From assembly GCA_036961355.1 (NCBI GenBank), contig JBALVL010000006.1, forward strand, positions 1 to 64,000: a DNA stretch of 64,000 bases, written 5' to 3'. Shown here in pieces: positions 25,105-33,355 of this stretch. The notes beneath the pieces were generated by a model that worked only from the letters and a program-made list of their open reading frames with translations, ran no database searches and was not told where the DNA came from. The position numbers and the translations under genes were made by a program. Positions within the stretch are counted from its first letter, which is position 1. Each line of letters begins with the position of its first letter. This DNA is from Motiliproteus sp036961355 (lineage in GTDB: Bacteria > Pseudomonadota > Gammaproteobacteria > Pseudomonadales > Balneatricaceae).

Positions 25105-27219
25105 TCACTCTATATCCGGACGGTCATCCAGACTCACCATCAGTTCGCTCTCAACAGACTCATCGCCCTCGCTGATCTCGTTGATCACGTCGCTGGCACA
25201 TTCGGGCATCGCCTCAATCACAGCGCCGGCAATATCCATTGATTGCTCCGGCGCCGCTTCTGATAAACGCGATACAAAATCCGCCGCATCCTGATTGAGC
25301 TCCTGAGCGGCTTGTTCTGCGGTATTGATGTGATCGATCGATTCGATCATCTCTTCGATCCCTTTATCACTTTGTGATTCTGACAGCGTATCGGCGTACT
25401 CGGTGGCGACCATAACCGCCGTATCCGGGATCGCCTCAACAACGGTGAAGGCGATATCCAGCGCCTGTTCGGGCACCATATCCGACATCTGCGAAACCAG
25501 GTCGATCGCAACCTGCTCTGACGTATCTTCTTCACGATCCGCAGGACGAACCGCCTCATACTCGGCCGCCAGTACCTGAGCATAGTAGTCTGCCACTTCG
25601 ACCGCCGATTCGGGCGCTGACTCAACCGCTATTCGGGCCATATCCAATCGCAGTTCCGGATTATCATTACCAATCTGCGCGGCAACCTCTGCCAGCTGAC
25701 CCGGTTCAGACTGGGCCACCTGACTGAGTAGCTCGTAGGCCAGCTCCGGGGTAGCGGTGACCATGGCGGAGGTGATGCTCTGAGTCTGCTCCGGCACGGC
25801 CTCGAGCATCAATTCGTGCAACCGCAGCTCGTCGACACCCTCCACGTTGGACACTGCGGCCGCCATTTCAGCCCCTTGCTCGGGCATGGACTGGGCAACA
25901 GCACGGGCCATCCTAACCGCCGCCGCGGGGTTTGAATCAGCAATATCGGTAACCATCACCACTTCAGGGCTGGGCGGCAGCTCGGGCTCAAAGTATTCGG
26001 TACGCGGATCGAGCTCACTAACAGACGCCACCGCCATCCCTTGCATAACGAACTGCTCTTGGTCTTCGATCGGCAATGCGTCCCTGGCAAACATGCGATA
26101 CGCCACAAAGGCTGCCAACAACAGTTGGATCACACCCAAAAACCCGAACAGCGAGGCATTACCGAACAATTTCATCATCAGGGCGGTCGAATAGGGGCCA
26201 ATAATACCGCCGACTGCAAATGCCAGTATCAGACAACCCATCGCCGCCACCATCTCACTTTGACGCAGTTTATCGAACGATTCGGAGATGCTCAGCGGAT
26301 AGGTACAGGCGATAATGCCGCAGGTGATACCGGTTGCGATCGACATCGCCCAGAACCAGTTCTGGGCGGCCAGCAAGGTGACACTGAATCCCGCCAGCGC
26401 CGAGATCACCAAAATGATCAACAGGATGGTGCGTCGATCAAAGCGGTCGGACAGGTAACCAATCGGAAATTGCAGCAAAAAAGCGCCCAAAATGGCGGCG
26501 CCCATATAGAGCGACAACTGGAAGTCGACAATACCAAAATCGCGGGCAAACACCGGCAGCATGTTGAAGGCCGCCGAATAGATCAACCCCGAGATAAAAC
26601 AGCTGACAACACCCAGCGGCGAAATTTTCAACAACTCCAGCAGCGACATCGACTCCACATCTTCGACCACCGGGCCGCTCGTGCGGCTGAGTACGATGGG
26701 GATGATGGAGGCGCAAAGCAAAATACCACTCAGCACAAACAGCATCGAGTCCTGAGGACTGGCCAGGTTGATCAGAAACTGCCCACAAAACAGGGCACCC
26801 AAAACGACTACCTGATAGAACGCCAACACCTGACCGCGATTGTCCTTGGTGGAGCTTTCACTAAGCCAGCTTTCCATAGCGGTAAAGGCACAAGCGTTAC
26901 AAAAGCCGATAACGATGCGCAGCCCCCCCCACAGCATCGCGTCGGTATAGAGGCTGCAAACCAGAATGCTGACAGCCGCTAACGCCAGGGCTCCGGCAAA
27001 CATACGGATATGGCCAGCCCGACTGATTAAGTGCCGGGCATAAACACCACCGGCCAGCATACCGACAAAATAGAGTGACAAAACCAAACCAATAGCATCG
27101 GTACTCATCGCTTCCAGCCCCATGCGGACCGGCAGCAGAATATTGATCAGGCCATTACCCATCATCATGATGAAACAACTGACGAGCAATGATGCAAGGG
27201 GGAGCAAGGTTAGTCGCAT
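25105..27219 (-). CDS. MFS transporter with C-terminal 15-residue-repeat tail
   Basis: 704 aa. Residues 1-~395 form a 12-helix major facilitator: YFVGMLAGGVYARHLISRAGHIRMF is the loop 2-3 signature and GYLSDRFDRRTIL the loop 8-9 copy. The remaining ~310 residues are acidic and cytoplasmic. From residue 429 they run as exact 15-residue units with Pro at position 3 (SMPEQGAEMAAAVSN, AVPEQTQSITSAMVT, ATPELAYELLSQVAQ, SEPGQLAEVAAQIGN, DNPELRLDMARIAVE), eight in a row to residue 548, then pairs at ~581-610 and ~655-684. The unit suggests a short proline-capped helix stacking into a solenoid. The transport substrate and the role of the tail are unknown; members of this YcaD-like MFS group normally end after the membrane domain. 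Monocistronic on the minus strand. Confidence 0.85.
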   Translation of the reverse strand: MRLTLLPLASLLVSCFIMMMGNGLINILLPVRMGLEAMSTDAIGLVLSLYFVGMLAGGVYARHLISRAGHIRMFAGALALAAVSILVCSLYTDAMLWGGLRIVIGFCNACAFTAMESWLSESSTKDNRGQVLAFYQVVVLGALFCGQFLINLASPQDSMLFVLSGILLCASIIPIVLSRTSGPVVEDVESMSLLELLKISPLGVVSCFISGLIYSAAFNMLPVFARDFGIVDFQLSLYMGAAILGAFLLQFPIGYLSDRFDRRTILLIILVISALAGFSVTLLAAQNWFWAMSIATGITCGIIACTYPLSISESFDKLRQSEMVAAMGCLILAFAVGGIIGPYSTALMMKLFGNASLFGFLGVIQLLLAAFVAYRMFARDALPIEDQEQFVMQGMAVASVSELDPRTEYFEPELPPSPEVVMVTDIADSNPAAAVRMARAVAQSMPEQGAEMAAAVSNVEGVDELRLHELMLEAVPEQTQSITSAMVTATPELAYELLSQVAQSEPGQLAEVAAQIGNDNPELRLDMARIAVESAPESAVEVADYYAQVLAAEYEAVRPADREEDTSEQVAIDLVSQMSDMVPEQALDIAFTVVEAIPDTAVMVATEYADTLSESQSDKGIEEMIESIDHINTAEQAAQELNQDAADFVSRLSEAAPEQSMDIAGAVIEAMPECASDVINEISEGDESVESELMVSLDDRPDIE

Positions 27220-27228
27220 GGAAGAAAA

Positions 27229-27256
27229 CCTGAAGATTGAAGCCTGAAGATTAGTC
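27229..27256. repeat. 14-bp imperfect tandem duplication
   Basis: CCTGAAGATTGAAG (27229-27242) is followed by CCTGAAGATTAGTC (27243-27256), with the first ten bases identical. It sits just upstream of the MFS start codon and could affect its leader. Confidence 0.55.
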
Positions 27257-27339
27257 GTGCATTCGACAGTTATTTGATACCCATGCCGACGGGTAACTGG
27301 AGCGTAGCACTGTTACTGATTGATTTGCCGTTAACGCGG

Positions 27340-27936
27340 TTAGCCGCGGCTTAGCTCTTTCAGCAGAGCGTTGAACGCCTCGGTCAGCTCCGGATCGCCC
27401 GCGGACAACGACAAGCCTCGGCGGGCCAACTGTTCGGCACGTGCCCGGTCGTTCATATGCAAGCGCAAACGGGCCAGTTGCAGATAGACCATCGGGTCAC
27501 GCGGGGCGATCCGCTGCGCCCGCTCCAGCTGCGCCAGCGCGGCTTGTTGATTGCCTTGCGACTCGTAGCGATCGGCCTGTTCCATCAATGCCAGCAATGC
27601 CGGTGGCGGGCCATCGTAGTGACGGGTCGATGGCGGGGCGGTAGATGAAACCGAGGGAGCCGCAGACGATGAATTCACTGGTGGCACACTTACCGGGCTC
27701 TTGGACTGCGTTGAGGTGCGGGCAGACGCATTCGAACGGTCAAGATCCGCCCCTTGATAGGCTGGCGCTGGGCTCGTGTCTGAGGATGATTGCTGTGGTG
27801 ATGACTGATGCGACGGCGTTGGATACGCCGGCTGCGGCGCCCCAAAGCCTTTTTCCTCAACCGGCACATTAGGATTCGGCTGGCCGGCACAGGCGCTTAA
27901 TACCGCCACAAGTCCAATGAGCACCAACCGTTTCAT
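27340..27936 (-). CDS. lpoP: TPR lipoprotein, likely PBP1b activator (LpoP-like)
   Basis: 198 aa outer-membrane lipoprotein: signal peptide MKRLVLIGLVAVLSACAG with lipobox Cys16, a Pro/Ser-rich linker (residues 25-100) long enough to cross the periplasm, then tetratricopeptide repeats (ALMEQADRYESQGNQQAALA; PRDPMVYLQLARLRLHMND). It lies 98 bp after mrcB on the same strand. In Pseudomonas the PBP1b activator LpoP is a TPR lipoprotein encoded beside ponB/mrcB, and this gene has the same architecture and position. The functional assignment is by context and domain plan. Confidence 0.8.
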   Translation of the reverse strand: MKRLVLIGLVAVLSACAGQPNPNVPVEEKGFGAPQPAYPTPSHQSSPQQSSSDTSPAPAYQGADLDRSNASARTSTQSKSPVSVPPVNSSSAAPSVSSTAPPSTRHYDGPPPALLALMEQADRYESQGNQQAALAQLERAQRIAPRDPMVYLQLARLRLHMNDRARAEQLARRGLSLSAGDPELTEAFNALLKELSRG

Positions 27937-28033
27937 ACGCCACCTTCGCCTATTGCATCAAAAAAGGCGCTCAGTTTAGCTCACATTGACCGACCCCGAC
28001 ACTCCCCATCACTAGTCAACGAGCAAAACCGCT

Positions 28034-30364
28034 CTAGTCGCCAAATAACCGTGAGAACCAGTCCTTGGCACGGTTGACCGGTGCCTGCAGACCACAATCG
28101 TTGTATTGCTGCGGCTCGGAACCCTTGATAAAGGGAATTAAACGGGCGTTGGGGCAACCTTGTTCAGTACGTACCGCCTGGGTTTCATCGACCCACAGAT
28201 ACTGTACATTGCCCGGCGGAATCGCTTCGAAAGTTGCCGGCCGCAATTGCGCCATCAGCTCTGACCAGACCTGTAAGGCACCACTACTACCGGTCAAGGG
28301 AGTGGGTCGGTTATCATCGTGACCCAACCAGGCTACCGCCAGATAATCACCGGTGAAACCGGCAAACCAACTGTCGCGCTGCTTATTGGTAGTACCGGTT
28401 TTGCCCGCCATATTGAGCGAACCGGGAAAACGCCGATACAGTGATTTAGCGGTTCCTTCGCGTGCGGTCTCTTGCAGTACATATTGCAGCAGGTGGATGG
28501 CTGCCGGATCAAATTGCTGAGTCAGCTCGAACGGATAACTCGATAGCAGCTCACCCTCAGCGGTCGCCACCGAACGGATCGCCCGCAGCGGTGTTTCAAA
28601 ACCGTTCGCCGCGATGGTCTGATACATCTGCATCACTTCGATCGGTGTCAGGCTAAGCGAGCCTAGTAGGGTTGACGGATACTCCTTGATCTCGCGCCGA
28701 ACGCCTAGTCGGTGCAAGGCATCGATCACCCGAGGCAACCCCTGCTCCATCCCCAAGTTAGCAGTGGCCAGGTTATAGGATTTCGACAGCCCCCAATGCA
28801 ACGGCACCATACCGTGCAGTTTTCGGTCGTAGTTTTGTGGGGTCCAGAACGAGCCATCGGGGTTTTGTAGTTTGATCGGCTGATCGGCCACAGGACTAAT
28901 CAGGGTATAGCGTTGCGGCTGTTCCAACGCCGCCAGATAGACCGCCGGTTTCACCAAGGAGCCGATCGGTCGTACCGCATCCAGTGCCCGGTTAAAACCC
29001 TGATAGCGCGGTTGTCGATCACCCAGTACGGCCACCACTTCGCCGGTTTGACTATTACTAACTACCAACGCGCCCTGAATGCCATCAAGGGTTTTTCCAT
29101 GTCGCTTTTGTAGCCGCTTTACCACCTGTTGCATGCTCTGTTCGGCTCGCCGTTGCACGATCGGATCAAGGCTAGTGAAAACCTGTAATCCTTCGGACGA
29201 GAGATCCTGCTGCCGATAATCTCGGCGCAGTTGACGCTTAACCAGATCCAGATAGGCGGGAAACGCCCCTTTGGTCAGGCTGCTTTTGGAGACCACCGCC
29301 AGAGGTCGCTGCAATGCGCGCATCGCTTGAGCATCGCTGAGACTGCCATCCTGCCGCAGCAGATTAATCACCAGATCACGGCGGCCTAACGCCCGTTCAG
29401 GGCGACGGCGTGGGTCGTAATAGGTTGGCCCTTTAACTAAGCCGGCCAGCAAACTGAGCTGATCGTCCGATAAATTTTGCAGCGGTCGTCCAAAATAGTA
29501 CTGACTTGCCAACCCAAAGCCGTGAATTGCACGTGATCCTGCCTGGCCCAGATAGACTTCGTTCAGATAGGCTTCAAGGATCTCGTCTTTGCTGTAATGC
29601 AATTCCAGCAACATCGCCATCGGCGCTTCCATCAACTTACGCAACAGACTGCGCTGACTGGTGAGGAAGTAATTTTTAACCAACTGCTGGGTCAGCGTAC
29701 TACCGCCCTGCACCACTCGCCCTGCCCGTAGGTTGGCCACAGTTGCACGGGCAATTCCACGCAACGAGATGCCGTAATGACTGTAAAAACCCCGATCTTC
29801 GACCGCTATCAGCGCGTTGATCAGTAGCGGCGGAACCTCTTCAAGCTGAACGAGATCACGGTCTTCGTTGTCGGCGGGATAAATACCACCAACCAACACC
29901 GGCTCAAGCCGCGCCACCGCCAGCGGTTGGCCGTCACTCAGTAAGCGTTCCAACTTGCCATTATTAAAACGCAGGTCGAGCCGTCGCGGCTGCTCGGGGC
30001 CATCGGCAAAGCCGAATCCACGGCTGACCAATTCGACTCGCCACGATTGCACCTTGGCCTCACCCGGCCGCGACGGTGCCGCAACAAAGCGGTAACCCAA
30101 CTGCTTCAACTCAATCTTGAGGTCATCGGCGGTCAACGTCCGACCGGCATACAGCTCCAATGGGCGTGCGTAGACCTTCGCTGGCAACGCCCAGCGCTTA
30201 CCCTCAAAGCGACTACGGATGGTCGCATCCATATACAATAACGCCAGCGTCAGCATCACTAAACCGACAGCGGCCAACTTAAACAGCAATGGCCACCAGC
30301 TGCGTTTGCCAGCCTTCGAGCGGCGACGGCTTTTCTTAGCGGAAGAACTTCTCTTTTTTATCAT
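28034..30364 (-). CDS. mrcB: Penicillin-binding protein 1b (bifunctional)
   Basis: Class A PBP that polymerises glycan strands and cross-links peptides. Cytoplasmic basic tail, one TM helix (LLFKLAAVGLVMLTLALLYM), UB2H-like domain (LKQLGYRFVAAP), glycosyltransferase with VEDRGFYSHYGIS and QGGSTLTQQLVKN, then transpeptidase motifs GSLVKP (Ser/Lys), SYN and KTGTTN. About 776 aa from the ATG at 30364; a GTG at 30382 would add six residues. Cotranscription with the LpoP-like gene downstream is likely. A 13-bp tandem repeat array lies in the divergent gap upstream. Confidence 0.96.
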   Translation of the reverse strand: MIKKRSSSAKKSRRRSKAGKRSWWPLLFKLAAVGLVMLTLALLYMDATIRSRFEGKRWALPAKVYARPLELYAGRTLTADDLKIELKQLGYRFVAAPSRPGEAKVQSWRVELVSRGFGFADGPEQPRRLDLRFNNGKLERLLSDGQPLAVARLEPVLVGGIYPADNEDRDLVQLEEVPPLLINALIAVEDRGFYSHYGISLRGIARATVANLRAGRVVQGGSTLTQQLVKNYFLTSQRSLLRKLMEAPMAMLLELHYSKDEILEAYLNEVYLGQAGSRAIHGFGLASQYYFGRPLQNLSDDQLSLLAGLVKGPTYYDPRRRPERALGRRDLVINLLRQDGSLSDAQAMRALQRPLAVVSKSSLTKGAFPAYLDLVKRQLRRDYRQQDLSSEGLQVFTSLDPIVQRRAEQSMQQVVKRLQKRHGKTLDGIQGALVVSNSQTGEVVAVLGDRQPRYQGFNRALDAVRPIGSLVKPAVYLAALEQPQRYTLISPVADQPIKLQNPDGSFWTPQNYDRKLHGMVPLHWGLSKSYNLATANLGMEQGLPRVIDALHRLGVRREIKEYPSTLLGSLSLTPIEVMQMYQTIAANGFETPLRAIRSVATAEGELLSSYPFELTQQFDPAAIHLLQYVLQETAREGTAKSLYRRFPGSLNMAGKTGTTNKQRDSWFAGFTGDYLAVAWLGHDDNRPTPLTGSSGALQVWSELMAQLRPATFEAIPPGNVQYLWVDETQAVRTEQGCPNARLIPFIKGSEPQQYNDCGLQAPVNRAKDWFSRLFGD

Positions 30365-30467
30365 GGGCCGCAGTATAATCACTCGGTTGACGATGTCGAA
30401 TCAGCGTCAGTGGACAACGCTGTGCGCTTATTACGTATTCATACTCCACGCCCTATTGCCTAACTTG

Positions 30468-30545
30468 GTTCAGGGGCTTAGTTCTGGCGTTTAGTTTTAG
30501 GGGTCAGTTCAAGAAATTAGTTCAAGGGTTAAGTTCACAGGCTTA
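30468..30545. repeat. 13-bp tandem repeat array, six degenerate units
   Basis: Six abutting 13-mers: GTTCAGGGGCTTA, GTTCTGGCGTTTA, GTTTTAGGGGTCA, GTTCAAGAAATTA, GTTCAAGGGTTAA and GTTCACAGGCTTA (rough consensus GTTCAAGGGCTTA). All start GTT and end in A. The array occupies the gap between divergent mrcB and the phosphotransferase/kinase gene, where both promoters must lie. Confidence 0.8.
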
Positions 30546-30606
30546 ATTACCGAGACAATGGCTAACCGAACACACTTAGATCAACTGCAAAGGATGCCGA
30601 TCAACC

Positions 30607-32220
30607 ATGACAAACAATCCAGACTCGGCAAATCCATTGATCCAGACGCTGAAGCAGCCGCGGTATTACCCTCACACAGTCAGGGCTATCGAGCTGATCG
30701 AAACCCATATCTCTTGGGTGCTGCTGACGGGTGAGAGAGCCTATAAGCTGCGTAAGCCGGTCGATTTCGGCTTTCTCAACTTCACCACGTTACGCCAGCG
30801 CTTCGACGATTGCTGTAACGAACTGCGTCTTAACCGGCGCTTCTCGCCCGAGCTTTATCTCGGTTTGATCTGTATCCGCGGCAGCCTCGAGCAGCCGCAG
30901 ATCGATACCGTCGACCCGCAGCATGAGTTCGATCCCGAGGCACTCGATTACGCCGTCTGTATGGTGCAATTTCCACAGCAGCAGTTACTCTCAGCACGGC
31001 AACAGCACAACACGCTACCGCAAGCCGAGCTACTGACACTGGCGCAACAACTTGCTCAGATCCACACGCAAGCCCCCAACAACCCAGAAGATAGTAGCCT
31101 AGGCAGTCCAGAGACTGTCGCCGGCGTCATGCTCGACAATTTCGCTCAGATCGCCCCCTACTTAGAGTTTCTGCCAGAGCACCGGCAGCATTTAGAACGC
31201 ATACGGCAACTCACTCTGGGCGAGCTCGAACGGTACCAAGGGTTGCTTACTGAGCGTCACCAACAAGGTCATATTCGTGAGTGCCACGGCGACCTTCATC
31301 TGGGTAACATCGCTCTGTTCGGCGGCCGCGCCTGCCCCTTCGACTGCATCGAGTTCAGTCCCCGTTACCGCTGGATCGACCCACTCAGCGACCTGGCTTT
31401 CTTGTTGATGGATCTGCACTTACACCAGCAGCACTCGCTCAGCCAGCAGCTGCTCAATCGGTATTTGGAGCAGAGCCTCGATTACCGGGCACTACCTCTT
31501 TTACCGCTGTACCAAGCTTACCGGGCGATGGTGCGGGCTAAGGTGTTGCTTCTCAGCCACCCGATACCGACAAACAGCGACTCTAGTCGTGAAACACCAA
31601 GCCTGGACACCACCACCTTAACCACACTCAACCAATATCTGGAACTCGCCGAACAGCTACTGGCTCCCACTTGCGGGCGACTCATTCTGATGTATGGGGT
31701 TTCAGGCAGTGGCAAAAGCTGGATGTCGCAGCAACTGATTGAGCAACTACCGCAAGCCACTATTCGACTGCGCTCAGACTTGCTCCGACCAAGACAGGAT
31801 AGCGATGACCGCTACAGTCGTTTGGCCGACGAGCATGTGTACAGCCAGTTACTGGATCTAAGCCGCTGCTTGATGGAGGCCGGTTACCAGGTCATCGTCG
31901 ATGCTGCTTTTTTGCAGAGCAGCCAACGTCAACCATTCATCGAGCTGGCTCTCGAGCTCAACAAACCGCCTGTAATACTCTGTTGTATCGCCGATTTCGA
32001 GGAGCTACAAACAAGAATCGGCCAGCGCCTGCAGCACGGACAAGACCCGTCGGAAGCCACCACTGCGGTGCTTGAACAGCAGCTACAGAGTCAGCAACCG
32101 CTTACCCCGCAAGAGCAGCGGTTCTGCAATCCAATCAATACGGCACAAACTAAAGCGGTCGCTAAGCTACTAGCGCAACTTAGCGAGCGAGAGAAAGAGA
32201 AAGAACACCAAGCCGTATAG
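30607..32220 (+). CDS. Two-domain aminoglycoside-phosphotransferase-like / P-loop kinase protein
   Basis: 537 aa. The N-terminal half is a protein-kinase-fold phosphotransferase: YKLRKPVDFGF, catalytic HGDLHLGN (His227) and the metal motif FDCIEFSPRYRWIDPLSDLAF. The C-terminal half is a P-loop kinase with Walker A GVSGSGKS (Lys370, Ser371) and the VRSD-like LRSDLLRP seen in zeta-toxin/polynucleotide-kinase relatives. The fusion is widespread in proteobacteria and usually called an aminoglycoside phosphotransferase/ATP-binding protein, but no drug resistance has been shown for it as far as I know and the substrate is unknown. It is divergent from mrcB, as I recall from Pseudomonas, hinting at an envelope link (inference). 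Confidence 0.88.
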   Translation: MTNNPDSANPLIQTLKQPRYYPHTVRAIELIETHISWVLLTGERAYKLRKPVDFGFLNFTTLRQRFDDCCNELRLNRRFSPELYLGLICIRGSLEQPQIDTVDPQHEFDPEALDYAVCMVQFPQQQLLSARQQHNTLPQAELLTLAQQLAQIHTQAPNNPEDSSLGSPETVAGVMLDNFAQIAPYLEFLPEHRQHLERIRQLTLGELERYQGLLTERHQQGHIRECHGDLHLGNIALFGGRACPFDCIEFSPRYRWIDPLSDLAFLLMDLHLHQQHSLSQQLLNRYLEQSLDYRALPLLPLYQAYRAMVRAKVLLLSHPIPTNSDSSRETPSLDTTTLTTLNQYLELAEQLLAPTCGRLILMYGVSGSGKSWMSQQLIEQLPQATIRLRSDLLRPRQDSDDRYSRLADEHVYSQLLDLSRCLMEAGYQVIVDAAFLQSSQRQPFIELALELNKPPVILCCIADFEELQTRIGQRLQHGQDPSEATTAVLEQQLQSQQPLTPQEQRFCNPINTAQTKAVAKLLAQLSEREKEKEHQAV

Positions 32221-32251
32221 AGAGGCAATCGCTCAGAGGGAGCCTGGCTAC

Positions 32252-32719
32252 TCAGACAAGGTATCGACCCGCGCCAGCAATCATCACGGTCAATACGCCA
32301 AGAGCGGCGTTGACGGTCACGATGTGACGAATCCGTCCCATCTGCTTACCGGCGGCCGGATACTGCTGCTCAGCCAGCGCCTGTTTCAGCAGCGCGAAAG
32401 GACTGACATAAAGAAAGATAAACAGGCCGCTCATCAGCAGGTATAGAGTCAGCATGCCGTGAATATGCCAACCGACGTTGGCAAAACCACCAAACACAGC
32501 AAACAACATCCATAGACCGGTCACTAACAACACCACAAGTGACAACCAGACCCAGACAAAAAAGCGCTTTAATGCGCCACACAGTAACGGCAATCGTAGT
32601 GGCGGTTCGAGCAGTTCAACCGCCGCCGGCCGCACCGCCATCAACATCACCAGCATACCGCCGACCCAAACCACCGACGCTAATAAGTGCAGCGCGATAG
32701 CTAATGCGGCAGCGATCAA
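32252..32719 (-). CDS. CopD-like integral membrane protein
   Basis: 155 aa with four hydrophobic helices. The opening HLLASVVWVGGM and later GRIRHIVTVN resemble CopD/DUF-type four-helix proteins, whose histidines may bind haem or copper. The start appears to be TTG at 32719, overlapping the ccmG stop (TTGA), so translation is coupled to ccmG. Placement at the end of the ccm cluster suggests a role linked to haem or copper, but no function can be assigned. A later in-frame start is possible. Confidence 0.75.
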   Translation of the reverse strand: MIAAALAIALHLLASVVWVGGMLVMLMAVRPAAVELLEPPLRLPLLCGALKRFFVWVWLSLVVLLVTGLWMLFAVFGGFANVGWHIHGMLTLYLLMSGLFIFLYVSPFALLKQALAEQQYPAAGKQMGRIRHIVTVNAALGVLTVMIAGAGRYLV

Positions 32720-33255
32720 CTTTCACGCTCTAGGTCGCGGACAATATTACGCATCGTCTTCCAGGTTTCCTTATCGATAGGACCTGCATGGCGGTAACGG
32801 ACAATCCCGCCAGCATCGAGAATATAGGTCTCAGGCGCGCCGTAAACACCCAAATTGAAACCCAGCGTACCTTCGGGATCGAAGATATTGAACAGGTAAG
32901 GATTGTCATACTGCCTGAGCCATTGTTTGGCCGCCTCCGCTTCGTCTTTATAGTTCAGACCGATAATCGGAATGCCGTCATTGCGGGCGATACTCACCAG
33001 CTGCGGGTGCTCAACCTTACAAGAAGGACACCAAGTCGCCCAGACGTTGACCAGTACCGGACGAGCCGGCAGATCAGCCGCCGTTAACAGTTGCTTGGGT
33101 TGCTGCAACGACGCCAATGAGAACGCCGGAAACGGTTTGCCGATCAACGCCGATGGCAGTTCACGTGGATTGAGCGACAACCCCTTCCACAAAAACACAC
33201 CTAACAGCAACGCTATCAGGATCGGTAAAAACAGCAACGCACGACGCATATTCAT
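32716..33255 (-). CDS. ccmG: Cytochrome c maturation thiol-disulfide protein CcmG (DsbE)
   Basis: Membrane-anchored periplasmic thioredoxin-like protein that reduces apocytochrome c haem-binding cysteines. N-terminal TM helix (ALLFLPILIALLLGVFLW), active site WATWCPSCKVEHP, and the GVYGAPETYILD cis-proline region specific to CcmG. 179 aa. AGAGG lies 8 bases before the ATG. It lies 100 bp after ccmF and overlaps the CopD-like gene. Confidence 0.94.
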   Translation of the reverse strand: MNMRRALLFLPILIALLLGVFLWKGLSLNPRELPSALIGKPFPAFSLASLQQPKQLLTAADLPARPVLVNVWATWCPSCKVEHPQLVSIARNDGIPIIGLNYKDEAEAAKQWLRQYDNPYLFNIFDPEGTLGFNLGVYGAPETYILDAGGIVRYRHAGPIDKETWKTMRNIVRDLERES

Positions 33256-33355
33256 TTTCTAAACCTCTGTGTCTATTGACACTGTACTAACAGGTGATCG
33301 ACGGTCTGATACCTGAATAGCCGAGTTAAAATAACCCGATACCCAGGCACACTAA

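Noticed and set aside
26041..26982. Long open frame of 313 codons on the plus strand inside the MFS gene
   Set aside because: It is antisense to clear transporter helices, is rich in Gln/His/Arg as expected from reversed hydrophobic codons, and shows no domain.
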